Made by a program: the position numbers and the translations under genes. A stretch of 64,000 nt of DNA, from positions 2,914,001-2,978,000 of the forward strand of contig JASGHK010000005.1 of NCBI GenBank assembly GCA_049841135.1, written 5' to 3'. The DNA comes from JACRCT01 sp049841135. Its GTDB lineage: Bacteria; Myxococcota; Myxococcia; Myxococcales; UBA5297. Under the pieces are notes generated by a model, which was not told the DNA's origin, ran no database searches, and saw only the letters and a program-made list of their open reading frames with translations. Below are positions 58,080-64,000 of the stretch, in pieces. The first letter of the stretch is position 1; the number at the start of each line of letters is the position of its first letter.

Positions 58080-60359
58080 CTACGGCCGGCGCCGGCGGAT
58101 CATCGCCGCCGCGGCGAGCCCCATCAGCAGGGCCGAGGGCGCCGCCGAGGCCCCGCCGGCGCTGCCGCAGCCGCAGCCGGGGGCCGGCTGGGGAAGGGGG
58201 TCGACGGCGGTGCACTTGCCGCTCTTGCAGGCGCCGGTGGCGCAGGGGGTGCCGTCCGCCTTGCCGTCGCACTCGTCGACCGGGGTCACCGGCGTGCCGA
58301 TGCAGTGGCCGTTGGAGCAGGCGTCGTCGGCGGTGTTGCTGTCGCCGTCGTCGCAGGCGGTGCCGTTGGTGAGGTTCAGGTAGACGCACTCGCCGGTCTG
58401 CCAGTCGCACTGGCCCTCGGACCGGTGGCAGTCGTCGGGCGGGGTCCGGCAGGGCTTGGGGTTGGTGCCGGTGCAGGCGTTGCTGACGCAGAAGTCGTCG
58501 CGGGTGCAGGCGTTCTTGTCGTCGCAGGCGGCGCCGGTCGCCTTGCCCCAGCAGGGGTCGAGGCCGATGGGCGTGCCCTTGCAGAGGCCGGCCTGGCACT
58601 GGTCGTTCTCGGTCCTGGCGTCGCCGTCGTCGCAGGTGGTGCCGTCGGGCTTGTTGGAGCCGGAGCACTGCCCGGTGGTCGCGCTGCAGGTGCCGGCCGC
58701 GTGGCACTGGTCCGCAGGGCAGGCGTTGGCGCTCGCGGTCCCCTTGCAGGTGCCGTCGGCGCAGACGTCGTTGCTGGTGCACTGGTTGCCGTCGTTGCAG
58801 GCGGTGCCGTTGGGCTTGTTGGGGTAGCTGGACGGGCAGGCGCCGGTCGCCGGGACGCAGTCGCCGGCCTCGTGGCAGGCGTCCGGGGCCGGGCAGTTCT
58901 TGACGGTGGAGGGCAGGCAGGTGCCGGCCAGGCACGAGTCGCCGCCGGTGCAGGGGTTGCCGTCGTCGCAGGCGGTGCCGTTGGCCTTGATGGGGAAGGC
59001 GTCGCAGCGGCCGGTCGAGGAGTTGCAGACCGAGCCGTCGTGGCAGGCGTCGGGGGCCGGGCAGGTGTTGGTGGCAGCGCCGGCCGCGCACACGCCCGAC
59101 TGGCAGCTGTCGCCGGCGGTGCAGGCGTTGCCGTCGTCGCAGGTGGTGCCGTTCGGCAGGGGACCGGCGCCGTCGCAGTTGCCGGTGGAGAGGTTGCAGG
59201 TGCCGCCCAGCGTGCAGCCGCCGCCGCTGGACTTGCCGCAGTTCTTCGGCGTGCCCGAGCAGGTGCCGCCGTTGCACACGTCGTTCTGGGTGCAGGGGTT
59301 GTTGTCGTTGCAGGAGGAGTTAACGAGCGCGCTGCAGGCGCCGGTCGAGCAGGTGTAGCAGGCGCCGCCGCACTGGGTGTTGCAGCAGATGCCGCCGACG
59401 CAGTAGCCGCTCCTGCAGTCCAGCGCCTGCGAGCAGGTGTGGCCGTTGGCGTAGCCGGGCCCCAGGTACTGCGAGAGGAACGACTCGAACTTGGCGAGGT
59501 TGGTCGAGCAGCCGAAGAGCGCACAATTCTGGTCGCCGTAGCTGGTGGCGCCCACGACGTACTCCGTCCCGTTGACCTTCAGGAACGCCGGGCCGCCCGA
59601 GTCGCCGCTGCAGGTGCCGCCCGGGGTCTGCGAGCCGCAGATGGTGTTGTTGGACGCCACGCCGCCGCTCGACAGGTAGCAGCCGCCGGAGGAGTAGCAG
59701 ACCTTGTCCAGCTTCGCGCTCACGTGGTAGCGCGTGCCCGAGGGGCAGTTGTAGCCGCAGTTGTTGGGGTAGTTCTGCAGGCCGAAGCCGGAGTACTCCA
59801 CCGTGGTGCCCGCGGTCAGGTTGGACAGGAGCGTGGACGGCAGGACGGGGATGGGGGTGATGCTCCACTTGGTCTGCGCGTTGCTCGCGAGCTTGAGCAC
59901 CGCGACGTCGTCGTAGATGTTGGTCCGCGCCGACTTGTTGGTGTCCCAGGACGGGTGGCGGTGCACCTCGGTCACGGTCGAGCAGCGGTTGTTGTCCGGG
60001 GTGATGCTGCCCGGCTGCGTGAAGCACACGTAGTAGGCGTTGGTGTTGTTGATGCCCCGGTCCACCTGGCTGCAGGTGCTCTCGGGGTAGCAGTCCCAGG
60101 TGCAGTGGGCGGCGGTGACCACCCAGTTGCCGTTGACCAGGGTGCCGGTGCAGGAGGCGCCGCCGGCGCTGGTGGAGATCTCGATGTAGGCCACCGCGGT
60201 GTGGGCGGTGTTGGTGTCGCCGCTGCCGCCGACGATGCCGCGCTGCATCGAGCCGATGGGGCCCAGCGTCTTGGGGGCCCCGTCCGGCGGCGTCGCCGGG
60301 TTCTGCGGGCAGGCGGCGAAGAGCGCGGCGAGGGCGGGCAGAAGCGAGGTTCGCTTCAT
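58080..60359 (-). CDS. Secreted trypsin-like (S1) protease with Cys-rich repeats and MYXO-CTERM-like tail
   Basis: The 759-residue protein has a lipoprotein-type signal (LAALFAAC, Cys17) and an S1 protease domain: GIVGG start, His85 in VTAAHC, Asp151 in YDDVAVLKL, Ser254 in CSGDSGGPAFL. About ten Cys-rich units of the form NGTxCDDGNxCTxxDxCxxGxC follow. The C-terminus is a MYXO-CTERM-like tail (GCGCGSAGGASAAP, helix, MIRRRRP), which usually marks proteins for outer-surface sorting. It may be anchored twice. Its ATG overlaps the stop of the upstream M6 protease gene (ATGA), so both are cotranslated. A Shine-Dalgarno GGAG is in range. Confidence 0.9.
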   Translation of the reverse strand: MKRTSLLPALAALFAACPQNPATPPDGAPKTLGPIGSMQRGIVGGSGDTNTAHTAVAYIEISTSAGGASCTGTLVNGNWVVTAAHCTWDCYPESTCSQVDRGINNTNAYYVCFTQPGSITPDNNRCSTVTEVHRHPSWDTNKSARTNIYDDVAVLKLASNAQTKWSITPIPVLPSTLLSNLTAGTTVEYSGFGLQNYPNNCGYNCPSGTRYHVSAKLDKVCYSSGGCYLSSGGVASNNTICGSQTPGGTCSGDSGGPAFLKVNGTEYVVGATSYGDQNCALFGCSTNLAKFESFLSQYLGPGYANGHTCSQALDCRSGYCVGGICCNTQCGGACYTCSTGACSALVNSSCNDNNPCTQNDVCNGGTCSGTPKNCGKSSGGGCTLGGTCNLSTGNCDGAGPLPNGTTCDDGNACTAGDSCQSGVCAAGAATNTCPAPDACHDGSVCNSSTGRCDAFPIKANGTACDDGNPCTGGDSCLAGTCLPSTVKNCPAPDACHEAGDCVPATGACPSSYPNKPNGTACNDGNQCTSNDVCADGTCKGTASANACPADQCHAAGTCSATTGQCSGSNKPDGTTCDDGDARTENDQCQAGLCKGTPIGLDPCWGKATGAACDDKNACTRDDFCVSNACTGTNPKPCRTPPDDCHRSEGQCDWQTGECVYLNLTNGTACDDGDSNTADDACSNGHCIGTPVTPVDECDGKADGTPCATGACKSGKCTAVDPLPQPAPGCGCGSAGGASAAPSALLMGLAAAAMIRRRRP

Positions 60360-63300
60360 GGCTGGTTCTCCGGGAAGAGCGATCGGCCTGTCCGGCCGGG
60401 GAGGGACGACGAGCGATCGCGGGGGAAGAGGGGAGCGCCGGGGGCTCGCCTGCGGGAAGCGCGCAGCAGGCCCGCCGAGAGCAGCAGCAGGGCGAAGGTC
60501 GGCGTCGAAGCGCCGGACGGCGAGGACGCGCACCCGCAGCCCTGCGGGGGCGGCGCGACGACCACGGTGCAGACGCCCGACTGGCACTTCCCGGTGGAGC
60601 AGGCCTCGCCGTCGGCCTTGCCCTCGCACTCGCCGGGCTGGACGACGACGGGGGTGCCGCGGCAGTGGCCGTTGCTGCAGCGGTCCGACTCGGTCTTCGG
60701 GTCGCCGTCGTCGCAGGAGACGCCGTTGGGCTTGGTCAGGTAGACGCAGCCGCCGGTCTGCCAGTCGCACTGGCCCTCGGGGAGGTGGCAGTCGTCGGGC
60801 GGGCTCAGGCAGATCTTGGGGTTGGTGCCCTTGCACAGGCCGGACAGGCACATGTCGGTGCGGGTGCAGGCGTCCTTGTCGTCGCAGTCGGCGCCGTCGA
60901 CCTTGCCGGCGCAGGGGCTGGCAGTCTTGGGCGTGCCCTTGCAGAGGCCGGAGACGCACTGGTCGCCGACGGTGTTGGCGTCCTGGTCGTCGCAGGTCGT
61001 CCCGTCGGGCTTGTTGGCGCCCGAGCACAGGCCGGTCGCGGCGTTGCAGGTCCCGGCGGCGTGGCAGGCGTCCTCGGGGCAGATGCTGGAGTTGGGCGTG
61101 CCCTTGCACACGCCGGCGGCGCAGCCGTCGTTGCTGGTGCAGGCGTTCTTGTCGTCGCAGGGCGAGCCCTCGGGCCGCACCGGGAAGGTGGCGGGGCACT
61201 GGCCGGTGGCGCTGTCGCAGGTGGCGGCCGCGTGGCAGGAGTCGGGAGCCGGGCAGGTGGTGCGGGTGGAGGGCAGGCAGACGCCGCCGAGGCACGAGTC
61301 GCCGCCGGTGCAGCGGTCGCCGTCCTCGCAGGGGGTGCCGTTGGCCTTGGGCGGGAAGGGGTCGCACAGCCCGGTGGTGGTGTTGCAGGCCGAGGCCTCG
61401 TGGCATGAGTCGGGGGGCAGGCAGGCGTTGCTGGGCGCGCCGCTCTTGCAGGTGCCGGCCTGGCAGGAGTCGCCCGCGGTGCAGGCGTTGCCGTCCTGGC
61501 AGGGGGTGCCGTCGGGCAGGTTGCCGCCGCCCTCGCAGGCGCCGGTCGAGAGGTTGCAGACCCCGCCGGACTTGCAGCTGCCGCCGGCGCCGCAGTCCTT
61601 GGCCACGCCGGCGCAGGTGCCCTGGCGGCAGCGGTCGTCGACGGTGCAGGGGTTCTTGTCGTCGCAGGTGACGCTGACCAGCATGCAGTGGCCGTTGCTC
61701 GAGGCGCCGGTGGCGGTCGAGCAGCCGTCGCACAGGCCCAGGTCGCACTTCTGGTCGCAGCAGACGCCGTCGGCGCAGAAGCCGGACTGGCACTGGGAGG
61801 CGCCGACGCAGGCCTGGCCGAGCGCGCTGGCGCCGCCGTTGAGGACGACGGTGAAGGAGAGGTTCGAGCCGGACTTGGTGAGGGCCTCCACGGAGATCTT
61901 CGCGGTGCCCGAGCCGTAGGGCTTGCTGTTGGGCGTGGTGTTGGGGCCGAAGGTCTTGCCCGGGCTGAAGAGGTCGTTGGCGTCGCCGTTGTTGCCGCCG
62001 CCGCTGGACTCGCTCTTGTTCAGGTGCCGCGCGCCGTCGGCCTGCTCGAGGTCGACGAGGTAGTGGTCGCGGTCGTTGTTCCAGCCCACGCGTTCCCAGT
62101 TGGTGCCGTTCCAGACGTAGTCGATGGAGGCCAGCGCGGCGTCGACGTGGTAGATGGCGAGCCCCGAGCCGGGCAGGTAGGCGTCGAAGCCCACCTTCTG
62201 GCGGTTCTCGATGAGGAAGTACTCCTGGCCCGGCATCCCCGCCTGGACGCGCAGCGCCTGGGCGCTGGTCTCGGCGGGCGGGAGGATCTGCGGGCTCGAG
62301 GCGGAGACGAGCGAGGTCTGCAGGAAGCCCAGGAGCGCCTTGATGTAGGTGTCGGGGTGGCTGGGCGAGGTCCCGTCGGTGTTGGGGCCGCCCCAGGCGC
62401 CGCCGGCCATCAGGCTCCACAGGCCCAGGCCCTGGGAGGCGCTGTAGCCGTCCGCGCCGACCGTGTAGTCGTAGAGGTCGGGCGCGCCGAAGAAGTGCGC
62501 GGTCTCGTGGCAGATGGCGCCGATCTGCGTGATGCCGCCGCCGTACCGGAGCTCGGGCTCGGTGTGGTAGGCGGTGAAGCGCGTCCCGTCGAGGGAGGTG
62601 AACTCGGAGTTGGAGTTGACGAGCTCGGCCTGGTGCGAATGGATTTGGCGCTTGTTGCCGGTGTACTCGTAGCCCGGGCCGACGTGGATGACGTCCACCG
62701 CGTCGATGATGCCGTCCTGGTCGGAGTCGTACTGCTTGAAGGGGAAGCCGCCGGCACCGTACTTGGCGTCGAGCGCCCGCACCGCGTGCTGGATCATCAA
62801 GTCAGGCCGGCCGTTCGCCTGGTCGTTGTAGGCGTAATAGGTGTCGTTGTTCGGCAGCTGGATCCACGCATTGTCGGCGACGACCGAGGTCAGGTTCATC
62901 GTCCCGTAGCTCACCTCGTTGTAGTACGCCTTGACCGAGCCCGAGGCGCCGTTGAAGACCGAGTCGAACGCGGCCGGCTGGTAGGTGGTGTTGCGCGTCG
63001 AGGCGTCGCAGCCCGAGGCGCAGTTGAACTTCACCAGGAACACCAGGTTCTTGATGGTGCCGCGCGGCGAGATCCGCTTGGCCCGGTACGCGTCGATGCG
63101 CCGCTTGAGCGTGTCCTGGATGGCGTCGAAGGAGGGGCTCAGGTGCCTGGCCAGGTTGAGCCGGTGCGGGTCGGCCTCGCCGGCGCGGTAGGGCAGCGGC
63201 GCCAGCCGGCCGTCGGGCCCCAGCGTCGCGTAGTGCCAGGCGCCCAGGAGCGTGTCGTACGCCAGCGGGAAGCCCTCGGCGTCCTCCGCCCAGGACAGGT

Positions 63301-63448
63301 GCTCGTCGCCCATCAGCCGGCCCATGACCACCGAGCCGTCGGCGTTCTGGAGCGGGATGGGGAACGGGGCCGCGGGGAGCGCCGCCGCGGACGTCGCAGC
63401 GAGCAGCACAGCCAAGACGGCCGCGAATTGGATCGAGGTGCGTGACAT
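60356..63448 (-). CDS. M6 family metalloprotease (immune inhibitor A-like) with Cys-rich repeats
   Basis: The 1030-residue secreted protein has a signal peptide (QFAAVLAVLLAATSAAALPA), an M6-type zinc protease domain with HETAH at 314-318 followed by FFGAPDLYD, then a beta domain and about ten Cys-rich NGTPCxDGxxCTxxDxC units similar to those of the next gene. A MYXO-CTERM-like tail (GCGCASSPSGAS, helix, LRASRRRAPG) is present but runs on for about 25 residues to overlap the next ATG. That extension is unusual and might indicate a lost stop. Both proteases probably act outside the cell in predation or nutrient release. Confidence 0.88.
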   Translation of the reverse strand: MSRTSIQFAAVLAVLLAATSAAALPAAPFPIPLQNADGSVVMGRLMGDEHLSWAEDAEGFPLAYDTLLGAWHYATLGPDGRLAPLPYRAGEADPHRLNLARHLSPSFDAIQDTLKRRIDAYRAKRISPRGTIKNLVFLVKFNCASGCDASTRNTTYQPAAFDSVFNGASGSVKAYYNEVSYGTMNLTSVVADNAWIQLPNNDTYYAYNDQANGRPDLMIQHAVRALDAKYGAGGFPFKQYDSDQDGIIDAVDVIHVGPGYEYTGNKRQIHSHQAELVNSNSEFTSLDGTRFTAYHTEPELRYGGGITQIGAICHETAHFFGAPDLYDYTVGADGYSASQGLGLWSLMAGGAWGGPNTDGTSPSHPDTYIKALLGFLQTSLVSASSPQILPPAETSAQALRVQAGMPGQEYFLIENRQKVGFDAYLPGSGLAIYHVDAALASIDYVWNGTNWERVGWNNDRDHYLVDLEQADGARHLNKSESSGGGNNGDANDLFSPGKTFGPNTTPNSKPYGSGTAKISVEALTKSGSNLSFTVVLNGGASALGQACVGASQCQSGFCADGVCCDQKCDLGLCDGCSTATGASSNGHCMLVSVTCDDKNPCTVDDRCRQGTCAGVAKDCGAGGSCKSGGVCNLSTGACEGGGNLPDGTPCQDGNACTAGDSCQAGTCKSGAPSNACLPPDSCHEASACNTTTGLCDPFPPKANGTPCEDGDRCTGGDSCLGGVCLPSTRTTCPAPDSCHAAATCDSATGQCPATFPVRPEGSPCDDKNACTSNDGCAAGVCKGTPNSSICPEDACHAAGTCNAATGLCSGANKPDGTTCDDQDANTVGDQCVSGLCKGTPKTASPCAGKVDGADCDDKDACTRTDMCLSGLCKGTNPKICLSPPDDCHLPEGQCDWQTGGCVYLTKPNGVSCDDGDPKTESDRCSNGHCRGTPVVVQPGECEGKADGEACSTGKCQSGVCTVVVAPPPQGCGCASSPSGASTPTFALLLLSAGLLRASRRRAPGAPLFPRDRSSSLPGRTGRSLFPENQP

Positions 63449-63547
63449 AGAGGGGTCTCGCCTGGGGTTGAGGCAGGGCCTTGCAATTCGCGCGAACCCG
63501 ACGGCCGGCACCGCTGGTTCGCCTGCGTCTGACCTCCGGCCCTGCGT

Positions 63548-63575
63548 GTGTCCTATCTCTTGGGAAACAGGACAC
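63548..63575. promoter_or_regulatory. 7-bp inverted repeat upstream of the M6 protease gene
   Basis: GTGTCCT (63548-63554) and AGGACAC (63569-63575) enclose 14 bp, about 100 bp before the protease start, in a gene-free stretch of about 320 bp (63449-63767). It resembles a two-fold regulator site such as an enhancer for an NtrC-type activator, but no matching -24/-12 promoter was found. The rest of the stretch holds two hairpins. Confidence 0.45.
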
Positions 63576-63687
63576 TTTGAGGTTGCGAAGAGTACCAGAT
63601 CGCGGGGCCCTGGCCTAGGTGCGACACCGGTGGGGCCCCCAAGATTGCGTTCGAAGCGCGAGGGCGGGGCCGAAGCCCCGAAAGAGC

Positions 63688-63718
63688 GCGGGCGCCGAGG
63701 TCCTCCCTCGGCGCCCGC
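63688..63718. terminator. 13-bp perfect hairpin between the S1-domain gene and the M6 gene
   Basis: GCGGGCGCCGAGG and CCTCGGCGCCCGC enclose TCCTC. It lies 50 bp downstream of the S1-domain gene stop on the minus strand. There is no following T-run, so it may need Rho or act as a pause or processing site. Confidence 0.6.
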
Positions 63719-63728
63719 CAAACCTTTG

Positions 63729-63754
63729 GCGACGGGCCCGGTGAGGCCCGTCGC
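63729..63754. terminator. 10-bp perfect hairpin directly after the S1-domain gene
   Basis: GCGACGGGCC and GGCCCGTCGC enclose CGGTGA, 14 bp past the stop at 63768. With the small palindrome GCCAAACCTTTGGC next to it and the hairpin at 63688-63718, it forms a triple-stem region that should block read-through into the protease operon. Confidence 0.65.
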
Positions 63755-63767
63755 TTTCATCGATCGA

Positions 63768-64000
63768 TCACTTCTTCAAGCCCTTGAGCAGGTCGCCGAA
63801 GGTCCCGAAGCCCTTGCCGCCCGGGGCGCCCTTCTGCTGCTCCTTCATGAACTCGCGGTACTCGGCGCGCTCCTGGGCCTGCTCGGCGCCGGCCTTGGAC
63901 AGCTTGAGGCGGCCGGTCCCGTCGATCTCGATGATCGCCGCCTTGAAGGTGGTCCCCGGCGGGAACATCTTGCGGTGGTCGGCGCCCTTGGGCGTGCCCA
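63768..64000 (-). CDS. S1 RNA-binding domain protein, C-terminal part (cut by window edge)
   Basis: The visible 77 residues begin in an S1 OB-fold (GADHRKMFPPGTTFKAAIIE, IDGTGRLKLSK), followed by a charged helical tail (AEQAQERAEYREFMKEQQKG) and a Gly-rich end (GGKGFGTFGDLLKGLKK). It matches the C-terminal end of ribosomal-protein-S1-like proteins in this group. The protein probably binds RNA in the cytoplasm, but the main part is outside the window, so the choice between ribosomal S1 and a paralogue is open. Confidence 0.65.
   Translation of the reverse strand, partial: GTPKGADHRKMFPPGTTFKAAIIEIDGTGRLKLSKAGAEQAQERAEYREFMKEQQKGAPGGKGFGTFGDLLKGLKK

Noticed and set aside
63449..63767. Sigma-54 promoter for the M6 gene
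   Set aside because: An enhancer-like inverted repeat is present, but no GG-N10-GC pair with correct spacing was found.

Overview
The window is very GC-rich and reads as the chromosome of a myxobacterium or close relative (Myxococcota). Two large secreted proteases end in a MYXO-CTERM-type tail (Gly-Cys-Gly-Cys, hydrophobic helix, Arg cluster). There is a TIGR02996 repeat-companion protein, many lipoproteins, an FHA/TPR protein and a B12-type radical SAM enzyme. No tRNA, rRNA or CRISPR array was seen. Both window edges cut genes: a lipoprotein on the left and an S1-domain protein on the right.

Layout. 0-5 kb: a TetR regulator and a GH13 glycosidase that share an operator palindrome, then a DUF3788 protein, a beta-barrel protein, an SDR dehydrogenase and a decayed gene fragment. 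5-17 kb: a giant alpha-2-macroglobulin-like protein, a propeller-like lipoprotein, an alpha/beta hydrolase, a Tat-exported pirin, DUF2062 and membrane proteins, and a substrate-binding/OmpA fusion. 17.7-24.9 kb: four minus-strand genes with touching or overlapping ends encode a short-lid Hsp70, a TPR protein ending in a standalone Lon (S16) protease domain, a membrane TPR protein with a J-like domain lacking HPD, and a membrane TPR protein. This looks like a dedicated chaperone-protease unit. 25.5-28.9 kb: a double-HTH TetR regulator is coupled to a rifampicin-phosphotransferase-like enzyme. 28.9-31.5 kb: a lower-GC scar with a partial duplication of both flanking gene tails, a HEAT-like gene and a TIGR02996 protein. 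31.5-37 kb: MurB, a 76-bp tandem repeat array, an APP1-type phosphatase, a Cys-cluster protein, then a hemerythrin / discoidin-like / radical SAM operon. 37-48 kb: redox and sugar metabolism (exported VOC protein, GMC oxidoreductase, glycogen-debranching-type enzyme, glucose dehydrogenase, disulfide oxidoreductase, aquaporin, AI-2E-type permease). 48-58 kb: FHA/TPR protein, phosphoglycerate mutase, a 370-bp inverted-repeat element, a lipoprotein, a B12-radical SAM enzyme with two paralogous small membrane proteins, and NDH-2. 58-64 kb: an S1 and an M6 protease, both with Cys-rich repeats and MYXO-CTERM-like tails.

A recurrent feature is the interruption of otherwise intact genes by single-base shifts at about fifteen places. 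Most are repaired by deleting one base inside a motif of the form AG(A/C)T(C/G), most often restoring GAGCTC. I treat these as probable sequence errors and give the whole gene span as one CDS, stating the shift each time. All functions are inferred from sequence motifs alone; no database search was possible.
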